The translations under genes were made by a program, and so were the position numbers. The notes beneath the pieces were generated by a model, which saw only the letters and a list, made by a program, of their open reading frames with translations, was not told where the DNA came from and ran no database searches. A stretch of 64,000 nucleotides of DNA from Tetragonia tetragonoides. Lineage: Eukaryota > Streptophyta > Magnoliopsida > Caryophyllales > Aizoaceae. Positions 1 to 12,312 of this stretch are shown in pieces (within the stretch, counting starts at the first letter, position 1; the number at the start of each line of letters is the position of its first letter). The DNA is taken from the NCBI GenBank assembly GCA_038025085.1, contig CM076139.1, forward strand, positions 16,199,307 through 16,263,306. Direction: 5' to 3'.

Positions 1-66
1 AATTTATTTATTTATATGTCTAATTCAACGTGGTGGGTATTGGCTGGTGTGGACTAGTGTGTTGAG

Positions 67-178
67 GTGAGCAAAACCAGATATTCGCTCCGCTTTTAGA
101 AAGCGGATGAAATATCCGCTTTTAAAAAGCGGATGGAATATTCATATCCGCTTTTTTGGATCGCTAAAATTTCACTCA
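67..178. repeat. Short palindromic MITE-like repeat
   Basis: The block is built of self-complementary copies of AAGCGGATGAAATATCCGCTT-like sequence, three hairpin arms in about 110 bp. Its ends (GTGAGCAAAA at the left, TTTCACTCAC at the right) are imperfect inverted repeats. This is the look of a small non-autonomous DNA transposon. I could not find a convincing target-site duplication, so the family is not assigned. Confidence 0.4.
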
Positions 179-639
179 CTCTACTAGTGGGTAGGTAAAT
201 AATTACCCTTGAGATCTGATTGAGGATGTCGCCACAATTAATTTAGGAGAGAATACTATAAAAGAAATTGCCAATGACCCAAAAGTGCAACTAAAAGCAT
301 GCTAAAAAAAAATCCCCCAATTGGGATTGCTTTCGTCTTTGAGATCCACAAGGAATCCTCATGCTATTCAAAAGCCAATTAATATGCAACTAAAAAATCT
401 ATCCCTAAATAATCTCAAGCTATCACACGTTAGCCAACATTGGCAAGCAAGTCAAAATCAACCAGTACAGAACCAAGCCATCTCAAGATCCTGCTAAGGA
501 AAATATCCCACCTACTTCTAATTCCTTAGCACCAGACCCTCAACATGGAAATTCAACACTCCCTTCCGTTCCCAATGTTTTGATGTTGGTAAACTTATGT
601 TTGGTTGACTGATCTGCTTTTACTTTTACTTTTACTTTT
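179..639. other. No gene seen
   Basis: AT-rich non-coding sequence without an ORF, repeat or RNA gene that I recognise. It ends in a short TTTTAC pentad run (about 615-640) that abuts repeat family R. Confidence 0.5.
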
Positions 640-1556
640 ACTTGCGTGATTTTATACAGGTGCTCTTTACATATAATGGAAGTCACCACTTGCCGGATGA
701 TTTCGCCACATTTTATGGCCTTGACTCGTATTATTTCGAATTTTTGCTGCTATGAGTTCATTTCCTTCATTTGCTTGCTTCCTTGATATATTTAGTTGCT
801 ATATGATTTTATTTTTCAAAATGTGAGAATCTTACTTTGTTTTTCTTATGTTAGTTTGCATCTTTGATTTTTCAAAATGTGAAAAATAAATCTTACGTTG
901 TTTTTCTTATGTTATGTTTGCATCTTCAATTTTTCAAAATGTGAAAATAAATCTTACTTTGTTTTTCTTATGTTGTTAGGTTTGCATCTGTTGGAAATTA
1001 TTACAAAATTATAACTGAGTGCAAAAATTTACCTTCCACCACCTTCCACTTCCACATCCACATTAGCAGCAGCAGCATCAAGTCCGCGGGTGGTACCGAT
1101 ATCACCATTACAGTTATAATTTTAAAGTTAATTAAAATAATAATAACTTATTTAGAAACAAACAAAACTAAAGTAGAGTTTTAAATTACTTACCGTTGAG
1201 TTATTCTCACAGAACGCCCCATACCCATTAGCGTAACAAGAGCCACCAAACAATAAGGAAGTAAAAAGAAAAGGAAAAAAGAAAAAAAAATGGAGGAAGA
1301 CTTTTAGGTGGGCCCATGAAATTGAAAGAAAAAAAAAAACAAACTAAGCCACCTTTTCCACTTTTTTTCCCTCTTCCCCCCTTTTTTTTTCCTTTTCTTC
1401 TCTCTTGCTCCCCAGCTGACCCCCCTTCTCTCTCTCTCTCTACTTTTAGGTGGGCCCATGAAATTTAAAGAAAAACAAACTAAGCCACCGTTTCCACTTT
1501 TTTTCCCTCTTCCCCCCTTTTTTTCCTTTTCTTCTCTCTTTCTCCCAGCTGCCCCC

Positions 1557-1607
<51 letters not shown>
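640..1607 (-). repeat. Repeat family R, copy 1
   Basis: First of three long copies of an unclassified repeat (others at 1608 and 46102), each starting ACTTGCGTGA on the plus strand. It contains about three 60-61-bp tandem subrepeats (ATGTTTGCATCTT with TTTTCAAAATGTG), a CAG-rich stretch, then a (CT)n tract. The 3' part (from TAGGTGGGCCCATGAAATT) is itself duplicated at 1306 and 1447. On the minus strand it has splice-like GTAAG and CAG boundaries shared with the other copies, so the family may derive from a gene. In this copy the inferred second exon lacks an AG acceptor and one frame has a stop. Confidence 0.55.
1559..1606. repeat. (CT)n microsatellite
   Basis: About 48 bp of uninterrupted CT dinucleotides at the junction of R copies 1 and 2. 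It reads as polypurine GA on the minus strand, as is common in plant 5' leaders. Confidence 0.9.
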
Positions 1608-1611
<4 letters not shown>

Positions 1612-1972
1612 GCGTGATTTTATATAGGTTCTCTTTACATATAATGGAAGTCGCCACTTGCCGAATGAATTTCGCCACATTCTATGGCATTGACTGGTAT
1701 TATTTCTTTTTTGGCTGCTATGAGTTCCTTTCCTTCATTTGCTTCCTTCCTTGATATTTTTAGTTGTTATATGATTTTATTTTTCAAAATGTGAAAATCT
1801 TACTTTGTTTTTCTTATGTTATGTTTGCATCTTCGATTTTTCTAAATGTGAAAATAAATCTTACTTTGTTTTTCTTATGTTATGTTTGCATCTTCTATTT
1901 TTCTAAATGTGAAAATAAATCTTACTTTGTTTTTCTTATGTTGTTAGGTTTGCATCTGTTGAAAAATTGTTA

Positions 1973-3232
1973 CTTCCTCCGTCCCACCTTTACGTTCACA
2001 GTTTGATATGACACGGATTTTAATGAGAGTAAACTTTAGCACTGACTTTCCAAGTATACCCTCATCTAATTTGGTCTTCTCAATCTCTCTCCTCTCTTTA
2101 ACCAGCCCATTCTCTCTCCTCTTTCATTCACCCACTAGGCCACCACCCAAGCACCCACCAGAACCACCTCCGTTCTTTTTCTCTCTCCTCTGATCACCCA
2201 CCACCACAACCACCTCTCTCTTTCCACATATCACCAGCCACCCCCACCATGACCACCACTCCTCTTTCTCTCTCTCCTCGGAAAAACCAGATCCACCACC
2301 AATCCCTTTTCTCTCTCTCTCCTCAGATCCCCCTCTTCTTCCACCCAAAGTACCAGCACCATAAAGAAAAAGAGAAAAAGAAAAAAAGTACCACCACCAT
2401 AACCCAGAGAATTTTGTTGTTGATCCAGAGAATTTCGAAATACGTGTTGATCGATACGTGAGCAAGAATTCACATCATTGTTGTTGTTGAATGTTGGTGA
2501 GGTAAAAAGCAGCTAGGGTTTCAATCTAGAAGTTGACACCAGAAAATTGGGAATTTGAGAGTGACTTCACCAGAGGTGTTCGAAGATGAGACGAAGATAT
2601 CGATGAAGGTGAAACCATTGGTGGCATTGGTTTGTGATTGAAAAGTTTAGTCAGAGATTCGCCGGATTCCGGTCAATCGACGCCGGTGAAGAAGACGTCT
2701 TGACACCGGCTATTGAGGATTGAGGAGAGAGAGAATGGGGTTAGGAAACGGTCTCCCGAGGGATGTCGACGGTGACAAGGGTCTGGTTGGTGGTTATGGT
2801 ACAAGAGGTTGGGTGGTGGTGGTGGTGGTGGTGGTATGGGAAAGAGATCTGAGGAGAGAGAAAGTGGGTTGGGGGTGGTCATGGTGGTGGTTTGAGGAGA
2901 GAGGGAGAAGGGGGTTTTGGTGGCGGTGGTGGTGATGGTGGTTTGTGATTTGAGGAGAGAGATGGTTGATGGTGATGGTGATGGTGGTGGTGGTGGTGGT
3001 GAAGATGGTCTGAGGAGGGAGATTAATACTTAATAGGATTTTTGGTTGGGTTTGGTTGATTTAATGGCTAAATTAGTTTTATTCGATATGACTTAAACAA
3101 AAGCAAAACACAATTTAAGTGAGGGGCAAAGAGTAATTTCATAGCAAAAAGTTTATCAAATAAGGAACTGTGAACGTAAATAAGGGATGGACCAAAAAGA
3201 AAATTGTAAATGTAAACGTGGGACGGAGATAG
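1973..3232. mobile_element. Stowaway-type MITE, 1260 bp
   Basis: The ends are CTTCCTCCGTCCCACCTTTA and the inverted form of CTATCTCCGTCCCACGTTTA, flanked by a TA duplication at 1971-1972 and 3233-3234. This is the terminal sequence and target site of the Tc1/mariner (Stowaway) group. Copies R1 and R3 show the empty site. The interior is low-complexity CT- and GGT-rich sequence with no transposase. It is long for a Stowaway MITE. A relative with near-perfect ends lies at 58484-59429 and shares the CACGGGTTTTAATGAGA-like segment next to the left end. Confidence 0.85.
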
Positions 3233-3652
3233 TACAAAATAATAACTGAGTGCAAAAATTTACCTTCCACTTCCACATCCACATCATCAGCAGCAAGTCC
3301 GCGACTCATACCGGTAACACCATCACTCCTGTAGATTATAATTTTAAAGTTAATTAAAATAATAATAACTTTTATTTAAAAACAAACAAAACTAAAGTAG
3401 AGTTTTCAGTTACTTACCGTTGAGTTCTTCTCATAGAAGGCCCCATACCAGTAGCGTAACAAGAGCCACCAAACAATAAGGAAGTAAAAAGAAAAGGAAA
3501 AAAGAAAAAAAGTTGGAGGAAGACTTTTAGGTGGACCCATGAAAATTAAAGAAAAAAAGAAAAACAAACTAAATCACATTTCTCACGTGTTTTTCCTCCC
3601 CCCCCCTCTTTTTCCTTTTCTTCTCTCTTTCTCCCCAGCTAACGCCCCCTTT

Positions 3653-3656
<4 letters not shown>

Positions 3657-3727
<71 letters not shown>
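3657..3727. repeat. (CT)n microsatellite
   Basis: About 70 bp of CT dinucleotides with one interruption near the right end, at the end of R copy 2. Confidence 0.9.
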
Positions 3728-3733
3728 ACTTTT

Positions 3734-5450
3734 TGTAACACCCCCGAATTTACAACGATTTTCCGGTAACTATCGACGTCGTTGTGCACGACTTGACACC
3801 ACTGAACCGTCACAAACTCAAGAGCGCTACTGCAACATTTATCGCTAAGGAGTAAATGTTAAGCAGAAAGAAAGACTAGGCATCAAAGGAGCTTACTAAG
3901 GAACTAAACAATCTAAAACAGTTAATATCAGATTTGTCTATATAGTGAGCTAAAACCATCAAACCAATTTATTACAACTTGCCTTCAAGGGCTAAAACCA
4001 ATAAAATTCCAACGATCTAAACTGAACAGAAAGAGTTCTAAAAACCTGACGCCAACTCTATCTTCCAAGTTGTACGTCCTCACTAGACTAAAACTGCACT
4101 TTGGTTTCCGTGACGGAAACAAAATACAGAAGAAAAGAAAAGAAACAAAAATCAGATAAACTGAATAAACGTCATCCGCACCCAGTAAAAATATTTCGCA
4201 AACCTTACCTGAGGTTTTAGAAGAATCATTGAAATTCATTTGCATACGCACATAAGCATATAATCAAGCATACACATAACGACAATCTTTTACGTGCAAT
4301 TATTGTATAGTGAACATACAAAATACGACATAGACAATCCGTCTTAATTATAGAGATGTAAGAGAACGAATAGAACATCGATTACTCATACTGTTCATCG
4401 AAGATACAATCATGCCATGGACTTAATGACTCTAGTGTGCACACTACCTCCAGTATAATAAATGAGTCTAGAGGACTTAATAAATGGGGAATGGTCCGTC
4501 ACAGACACACTATGAGGTGTCCATAAGTAACTTGGGAATCAATCATCCCTTAAACTACACCATTAGGTGTAATCCCGATTGCTCGACTACTCCTAGGGAT
4601 CCATTAGGAGTCTTACTCTCATTTAATTCAATTCACATAATTTGCATTGGTTGACATAGTGGTACTATGAGACCACGACTTACTGATTCATTTCATGCTC
4701 TTGACAATGAATAGTAAATAAGGATAATAATGATAATTCAATAAGATGAGAATTAAACATGCTTTAGTTCAATGACGATAATTCAACAATGATGACATGC
4801 AATGTCTAGCACAATTTCGGCAGGGTAATATGATATCCAAAAATTTACAAATCATCCAATGCATTCAACGATAACATATAGGTGCTCACTAGCACTCAAT
4901 AATACTCATGTCAATTAGCAAGTATTAAATAACATAATAATACTAATACTTCACCATTCAACAATTATCCAATAATCATCACATGGACTAATTAATTCTC
5001 AAAACATGATAATATCGACATGCTCATTATAAACAATATTTACAACAGTGAATTCATGCTTATAAGCTAAATCAAATCATGCTTCGCATATTAAATTCAC
5101 AACAAATTCCCATATTAATTAATAACTTCATAACAACGACGATATAATTAAATCATGCTTCGCATATTAAATTCACAATAAATTCCCAATTAGCACATAA
5201 CACATCAAAATAGTTTTGATGGGCTTTGGAAGAAGGTAGGCACGATCGCTTACCACTACAAACGCTTCCAAACAGAAAGTACGCTCCAACAACCAAAGAT
5301 TATCACGCTTGCTCATTAGTTCCTAATTAAAAATAATTATTGAATCAGAATTAATTCAATACGAAAATCCAAATAGTAACAAAATATTAATTTGATAATT
5401 TTATTAAATTTTTTGATTTATTCCAACCAATCTAGGCTATTTTTGTACTA
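3734..5450 (-). repeat. LTR-like repeat, TGTAACACCCC type
   Basis: Begins TGTAACACCCCCGAATTTAC directly after R copy 2. The same kind of terminus occurs at 44235, 57063 and 62620, and inverted at 43338, so I read it as the end of a retrotransposon LTR lying on the minus strand. No gag or pol coding is present. The interior is AT-rich with short repeated phrases such as CATGCTTCGCATATTAAATT (5083 and 5156). The far end is not defined; a 157-bp tandem array follows directly. Confidence 0.45.
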
Positions 5451-6635
5451 GGGTCATATAACTCGACAAAATGAGCAACTTTAATTCTTGTGGTACCTTA
5501 TGATTCCCTATGAGTAAGGAGTTGCCGCGTCTTGGATTACAGCTCACGAGAGAAGGCACCCTATTCATGGATTTTAGTTTTTCATCCGATTGGCCTAAAA
5601 CTTTGCAGGGTCATATAACTCGACAAAATGAGCAACTTTAATTCTTGTGGTACCTTATGATTCCCTACGAGTAAGGAGTTGCCTCATCTTGGATTACAGC
5701 TCACGAGAGAAGGCACCCTATTCATGGATTTTAGTTTTTCATCCGATTGGCCTAAAACTTTGCAGGGTCATATAACTCGACAAAATAAGCAACTTTAGTT
5801 CTTGTGGTACCCTATGAATCCCTACTAGTAAGGATTTGCCGCGTCTCGGATTATAGCTCACGAGAGAAGGCACCCTATTCATGTATTTTAATTTTTCATC
5901 TGATTGGCCCAAAATTTTGCAGGGTCATATAACTCGACAAAATAAGAAACTTTGATTCTTGTGGTACCCTATGAATCCCTGCGAGCAGGAGTTACCGAGT
6001 CTCGAATTACAACTCACGAGAGAAGGCACCCTATTCATGGAATTTAGTTTTTCATCTAATTAGCCCAAAATTTTGCAGGGTCATATACCTCGACAAAATA
6101 AGCAACTTTGATTCTTGTATTACCCTATGAATCCCTACGAGTAAGGAGTTGTCGCGTCTCGGATTGCAGCTCACGAGAGAAGGCACCCTATTTATGGGTT
6201 TTAGTTTTTCATTTGATTGGCCTAAAATTTTGCAGGGTCATGTAACTCGATAAAATAAGCAACTTTAATTCTTGTGGTACCCTATGAATCCTTACGAGTA
6301 AGGAGTTGCTGAGTCTCGGATTATAGCTCACGAGAGAAGGCACCCTATTCAAGGAATTTAGTTTTTCATTTGATTGGCCCAAAATTTTGCAGGATCATAT
6401 AACTCGAAAAAATAAGCAACTTTGATTATTGTGGTACACTATAAAACCCTACGAGTAAGGAGTTACCGCTCTCGTATTACAACTCACGAGAGAAGGCATT
6501 CTATTCAATGATTTAGTTTTTCATTTGATTGGCCCAAAATTTTGCAGGGGCATATAACTCGATAAAATAAGCAAGTTTAATTCTTTTGGTACCCTATGAA
6601 TCCCTATGAGTAAGGAGTTGCCGCGTCTCGCATTA
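5451..6635. repeat. Tandem repeat array, 157-bp monomer, about 7.5 units
   Basis: Units start with GGGTCATATAACTCGACAAA at 5451, 5608, 5765, 5922, 6078, 6235, 6392 and 6547, giving spacings of 155-157 bp. Each contains TAAGGAGTTGCCGCGTCT and CACGAGAGAAGGCACCCTAT. By eye the units are mostly alike, with divergence rising to the right, and the last is cut short. It may be an internal tandem region of the preceding LTR-like repeat or a seed of satellite DNA. Confidence 0.9.
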
Positions 6636-8130
6636 AGAGAAAGAGATTCAAAATGATCTTACAATATCAACAACAATTAAGAGAAAGAGATTCAAAATAA
6701 TCTTACAGACGAAATTAGAACAAGAGGAACATTACAAACTATTTTCTTCCTGGCATATGACTTCTTTAGTAATAAAGAAAAGGGGGAAAAAAGGATGAAA
6801 CAAAGGGCAACTATTGACAACTGAATATCTACATGTACCAGTACAACTGTAGAAAGGCTGGATAGCCAGAAAAGCAATACAACCAAATATGGAAATATTT
6901 TTCCCAAATCAGACAATTTGGGTAACAGAAGTTTACAATCATATAATAATTCAAGTTTATACACATAGATATTTAGAAATCCTAAACAATTACCCTGTCT
7001 CTCCAATGGGGTTCCGCCGAAAACAGGTCACCATATAAGCCTCTATCTTACCAAACCAAAAATAAATAAATTAAATAAAAACATTTGCAATGTGACCATT
7101 TTGGGAGAGAACAGAAAATTACTTAAACTTAGAAGGGTTGAAAATTGAACAGGAAAAAAATGACATGAAAATACAAACCTCGCTTAAATAAATGGCTTAC
7201 AAGTGTTATTTTATGAAATGAAACTTAACCCTATTTTTTTTCACCCTTTTTCTTCTACTCACAATATCTTCTAAAAAGGATTAGCAAAAAATTGAGTCCC
7301 AAATAACCACTAAGTCAAGAACCCATCTTTCAACCATTTATAAACAAACAACCAATCTCTCTATCATCTTCAAATCTTCCAAATTCAAGTAAATTCTCGA
7401 CCATTACAAACTTATAATAATTAAATTCACTTTGAGCGAGCTTCAGAATTTAAGCAACAAATAATGAATTAGTGGGAAAAGGCTAGAAATTGAAGCAAAA
7501 TAAGAGGGAAAAACTCAGCTTAGAAATTGGTTAGAAGTTGAAGAACAAAAAAGTGGTCAGAAAAGCCAGTTTGCAGTTTCCAACTCCATATGATAAACAG
7601 CTTTTTTACCCTTCACTCTCTTTCTCTCTGTTTTTTTTTTCAATTTCCTCTCTCTAGTTTATAGTTTCTCTCTCTAAGTTATAAGTGTCTCTTTCTCTCT
7701 CTCATGCCTTCATCACTCTGCAATAAGGACATGATGTTAATCCATATCACTTACAAGTAAAAGCAAAATGACAGAAATGAAATGATATGATGCTACTTTA
7801 ATAAAAAAACTTAAATACTAAAAGAAAGAGAGCACACTCACTCACTCTAGTCTCAGCGGTTCAAAATTCCAACTAACTTGTTTAACTCTTTTTGTTTTCT
7901 TTTGAACATGACTTGTTTTACTCTTTTAATACTGTGACTACAGTATTTATAAAGAACCAATGTAGACTTGGACTCTCAAGAGTTTAGTAACTAACTATCT
8001 ATTTTACAGGAAATGTGGAGCAGTTTTTCTCTCCGCATCTTTTCTGAGTTCTACGAGTGATTGTTGGGGGAATATGCTCCTGATTTTCTCCTAAATTTTC
8101 TCGAGATATGATAACAACTATTTTTAGTAT
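6636..8130. other. No gene seen
   Basis: AT-rich sequence. A 30-bp direct repeat (AAGAGAAAGAGATTCAAAAT) occurs at 6634 and 6678. There is a CT-rich tract around 7612-7702. The one open frame over 100 codons here (minus strand, 6692-7006) has no recognisable domain and I do not call it. Confidence 0.5.
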
Positions 8131-9215
8131 GCTTAGATATTATTTTTATTATTCACACCAAAGATATACACAATCAACTTCTAGAATGTTTATTCGTGCA
8201 GCTGTTCATTCCCAGATACCCGAAATTTCGGATATCCGAAAATTAGGTATCCGAAATTTCGGATACTGAATTTCGATATCCGAATCCGTATCCAAAATTC
8301 TGGATACCCGAAAATTCGGATACGATTTCGGATTTATCCGAATATCCAAAACAATATATTTTCATTTTTTTTTGTCAATTTTGTTCTTTTATCTTAATGG
8401 AATATCCGAGAATTTGAAGAGGGTATGATTTCCGAAAGGTGGGTGCAGTGGAGAACGACAGATCTTGAAACTCGCGGCTCCTTTGCTCATTCAAATCTAC
8501 CAAGCTCGAGAAAGAGAGCTCATGGCCATTGTGGGTCGTCGTCCTCTGTGTTTGAACGAGTAAGTCCCAGTTATAGAATGGAAGGAGAGAGAGAGAGGAG
8601 AGGAGGTGGGTGGACAACTATAGGGATTAGTAAGAAATGAGTTGGGGATTTCAATTAAGTGAAATAAAAAGTTAGTGGTTACTGCCATGATTTCGTATTG
8701 TTGTAAACTTAGATCTGAATATTGAAAGGAAAATGTTGGAAAAGAAGACAAAGAAGAAATAGAACTGAAGAGACCAAGAGGGAGGCGGAATGAAATATTA
8801 GGTTAGAAAAGAATGAGATGCTTTGACTAGAAATACTAAAAGAATGGAGAAGGAGAAAAAAAGAAAAAGAAAAGAAAGTAAGGAAGCCCAATAGAAAAGA
8901 AAGTAAGGAAGCCCACTGAGCTACCAAGCAAGATTGTGTACAAACGTGTGCTTCTTTTAATATATTTTGGATTTTCGGATATCCGAAATATCCAAAATTT
9001 TTGAAAATTGCTATCTAAATTCGTATCCGAAACTTCGGATATCCGTTTTTTCGGATATTTCCGGATCGGGTTTTCGGATTTTCGGATAGGATGATCGGGT
9101 TTGGATATTTTTGAACAGCCCTAGTGCCAAGGATATACACAATCAACTTCTAGAATGTTTAGATTTTATTTTTATTATTCACACCAAGGATATACACCGT
9201 CAACTTCTAGAATGG
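8131..9215. repeat. Short direct repeats flanking the 8199-9121 element
   Basis: A unit of about 60 bp containing ATATACACAATCAACTTCTA occurs at about 8165, 9130 and (as ATACACCGTCAACTTC) 9190. Copies carry TTATTTTTATTATTCACACC before them. The palindrome-rich element sits between the first and second copies. Confidence 0.7.
8199..9121. mobile_element. Palindrome-rich DNA element, possibly hAT-type MITE
   Basis: Both ends are packed with overlapping CGGATATCCG and CCGAAATTTCGG palindromes, and the outermost bases form an inverted repeat (GCTGTTCA at 8201, TGAACAGC at 9112). The right end, GAACAGCCCTA, resembles many plant hAT-type MITEs. The middle (8400-8930) is unique-looking and has no transposase. 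I found no clean 8-bp target duplication; the flanks share only GTG. Confidence 0.5.
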
Positions 9216-9830
9216 TGATATGACAACGCTATTCATCTTTTATTCACAAGTTTCTTTTTTCTTGGAGAAATTGGGTGAAGTTGCACAAAAATGAATATGA
9301 CTTGAAATATTAATTAAGATTTTAAACAACAATATATGACCAAGTTCACCCAATATCTATACCCATTGATGATATTTCCTATTACTCTGATCTTCCCTAA
9401 AGACCACAAATTAAAACAAAAGTAATATAAAAAATAGGTATGCATAACGATTTCCAATAGTAGACAACCACACTTTAGGTTAGGTTTTTTTCATAAAAGC
9501 ATGTAAAAATAACTTTAGAATGTATTTGTTTGAATATTAGACTACTAGTAGTTTAGACTTTAGGTATATTTATTTGGTTTTTTGTATGATCTTGTTGACT
9601 TTTTTTCAATCCTTAAATATGTGAAAGTAACTTCCTAATTCATATTGGGTGAATTCATTATACAATGCTTGTATAAGTACCCTTTTTTCTAGTTGCATAT
9701 TCATTCACTTTTTTTTTTTTCAAATTCTTTATGTCTTACTTTACTTTATTTATACTGTGTACGTAATCGGATATTACGTTGCCAAAATCAGCTCACTTTG
9801 TTGTTCCATTCATTCTAAGAGTTTTTAATA
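9216..9830. other. No gene seen
   Basis: AT-rich intergenic sequence without a recognisable feature. Confidence 0.5.
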
Positions 9831-10660
9831 GCCCTTTTATTGCTCAACCAATATAAAAGCCAAGCACTTAAATCTCATTGTAAGTCAAGTGCAAAACCTA
9901 GATGGCCACTAGAGGGTCTCTCAAGCTAAGTCACCATGTGTGATCCGGAGCATCCAGGATGAATATGAGATTAGTATTTCAGTCGAACCCCGGAAAGCCA
10001 GAAATCAAAGGTTATAATCCACGTTTTTTATGCATCCAAGACCTCCGGAACAAATATTATTATTTTCTCACCATCTCGCGTAAGGGACCCGTAATGGGGA
10101 ACATGGGAGGCCCTCGAAGATGGTTCTTGCATCCTAAAGAGCTTAAATTACAAATCGCTTAACGTAAAGGTTCAAGCACCAAAATCACACTTAAATGTCA
10201 AGTAAGGGGATCCGGATGGACTCCCGCGGGTAAGCATCAAGGGGCCTCCCTGGTCACCACTTTTGATATGGAATGTCAGGGACAAAACTTTCAACCAAGA
10301 CCTAGGAAGCCAAGAGATTGGATATTATAGTTTGTATTTTGGGCGTCCAGTGCCTCAAGAAAGGATGTTATTTTCACACCATCTCACACGGGAGATCCTT
10401 GGTAGACATCAGATGCCTACAGGAATGAATTTTGGTCCCATAGAGCCTTCGATTACCTTTTTATTACTCACCCAGCATAAGGCCCAAGCACTAAAAGCAT
10501 GTGTGTGAAAGTTAAGTCTGAGAATCCAAATGGTATTCCGAGGGCACTAAGGAACATCTCGGGGTCACCATATGTGACCTAGAGCACTTGCGCCAAAAAT
10601 CTTAATCGGACCCATGAAGCCGAAAATCAAAGGCAATAATCCACGTTTTTAGTTTTAGGG
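9831..10660. repeat. Degenerate direct duplication, offset about 622 bp
   Basis: Paired segments recur at a constant offset: ATATAAAAGCCAAGCACT (9850) with GCATAAGGCCCAAGCACT (10473), and GGTTATAATCCACGTTTTTT (10009) with GGCAATAATCCACGTTTTTA (10631). The segment between them also contains repeated CACCATCTC and CATCAAG phrases. This is an old tandem duplication of an unclassified repeat. Short open frames in it (9959-10162, 10263-10508) match no family I know. Confidence 0.45.
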
Positions 10661-12123
10661 TATTGGGCCATACTTAAATAACCATTTAGCTCGGTCTAGT
10701 CCGAAATGGGTAGACTACTTATCAAAGATGAGATGAATTGGACCGGTTATTCTTACCATTCAAAAAAATTATAGAAGAAAGACTAATATTCCAAGATGCA
10801 AGGTGATAGTTATTGTTCTAACTTGTTTGCTTAACCAAATAGATCATGCACAAATTGGGTATTGTCTGAAGAGCAACTGTCAAAGAAATGTACCTTTTTG
10901 CCATGTGAAGTTTCTTTTTATAATTTGCATAAGCTGCTAGATATGTTCTCATCTAATCATTTGCAAAAGGCTTAAACGCTTTCCAACCAACATATATAAG
11001 ATGCAAAATTTCTTAAACACTATTTCCCAAAAGGTAGAACCAAAGAAAATACTCTGGCTCTAATGTTTCCCAAAAATTTTCAATGGCCCATCAATGTCTG
11101 ACTATACTCATGTGACTATCATCTTACAACTTGCATATATACAACACAAAATGAGGAGATTGACTACATGCAATGCAGGCTATGCAGCAATGTGCTGAAG
11201 GTCTTAAATCTATCATCAAAACTCAATAATTTCCTAGAGTTGTATTTCCTTAATCCTTATTAGTCAAGAGCCAAACTTTAATCGATAAATTGAACTATAA
11301 TTTGGATTAGTTATATAGCACACAAAATATAGCTTGACTCTCATTTACACCCTAATCCACGGGGATATAATTAATCCACTTGGTTTGTTATATCAATATA
11401 TGTACAAATTACAATATGAAGCTCATCGCATAAAAGTGCCAAAAGCATGTGGGTGGTGGTGCAAGCAAGTTGCAATTTGAAAGCCTTATCCAGACAGCTC
11501 TAGTGTATGTTATATTGCTGCCAAAATTAGAGGAAATGAAGTTCTTGTGCAAGTGCAAGTGCAATCAATTTCTTTCTTTTCCTTTGTTGTTGTTAGCATA
11601 ACCAAAAGGCAAAAGGTGTTTCTTCGTGGAAGGTTTTTCCTTATTGGATGACAAGTACCCAAATCTGCAGGTCCATCAAACATGTGCTCCATAGTTTTCA
11701 TAGCCAAGTAAAAATAACTTATGTGGTTCAAAATTTCACATTTCCAGCTGAATTTGCGCTAGCTAATGCATAATGGCCTGGCCGTTGCATTAACGTTTCA
11801 ACTTCAATCTTGACTATGCAGTTGAAGTAACAAATGGTGACTTGGTTCGTATTTCTTAATAATATTTTGTTAATGACAATGTTTGTTTTTCATCTAGCTT
11901 CCTTACCAATTTTGTTCACCAGTTAACTTGACCTAAGTTTCATTTTTGTGTTTTTGCTCTTTTTCCCTTTGTTAGTCCAATTTGTTTCATATTGGATGGC
12001 ATATTGCCACATGGGTCATGACTGGAGGTGGTGTGTAGTTTGGGGCTTGGACTCTCGAATTCTTACCCTGTGCATTCTTGTGGGTGCTTAAAAATTTTCC
12101 ATGTTTTTAACTTAAATACAACT
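10661..12123. other. No gene seen
   Basis: Non-coding AT-rich sequence. No domain-bearing ORF, RNA gene or clear repeat was seen on either strand. Confidence 0.45.
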
Positions 12124-12312
12124 CCTATTTATTTATTTATTTTTAAATAGGGAAGATAGCCGGGCTCTTTGGCCCATTATATTGGGAGATGGGGTGGTCC
12201 AAAGGCCCATAACATAAAAACAACCCTCAATCTTGAAATTGAGTGGAATGAGACTCGTACCCCTAACCTTACGGTTGGAGGTGAGAGAGCTCACCAACTA
12301 AGCTCAAACCCA
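12124..12312 (-). mobile_element. tRNA-derived SINE
   Basis: Read on the minus strand, the head carries a pol III box A (TGAGCTTAGTTGGTGAGC, 12306-12289) and a box-B-like GGGTACGAGTCTC (12262-12250). A body of about 110 bp follows, then an A-rich tail of AAATAAAT units (about 12145-12124). This order, tRNA-like promoter, body and A-rich tail, is that of plant SINEs. I could not fix the target duplication, so the ends are within about 10 bp. Confidence 0.7.

Larger units (their letters stand above)
1608..3733 (-). repeat. Repeat family R, copy 2, split by a MITE
   Basis: Directly adjoins copy 1 in the same orientation, so the pair is a tandem duplication. The 61-bp subrepeats are clear: the TACTTTG core recurs at 1801, 1862 and 1923. 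A 1260-bp MITE has inserted at 1973; after it the R sequence resumes with ATAATAACTGAGTGCAAAAA and runs into a long (CT)n tract ending near 3727. The matching uninterrupted sequence in copies 1 and 3 defines the insertion. Confidence 0.6.

Noticed and set aside
1304..1754. ORFs on both strands rich in Arg-Glu or Ser-Leu
   Set aside because: They are translations of the (CT)n tract and poly-pyrimidine flanks.
2124..2935. Gly/Val/Trp-rich and Pro-rich ORFs
   Set aside because: Low-complexity interior of the Stowaway-type MITE.
3985..4251. Minus-strand ORF of 88 codons in the first LTR-like repeat
   Set aside because: No recognisable motif, no conserved counterpart in the other copies of the family.
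5451..6635. CRISPR-like array
   Set aside because: The whole 157-bp unit repeats with no unique spacers; it is a plain tandem repeat in a plant genome.
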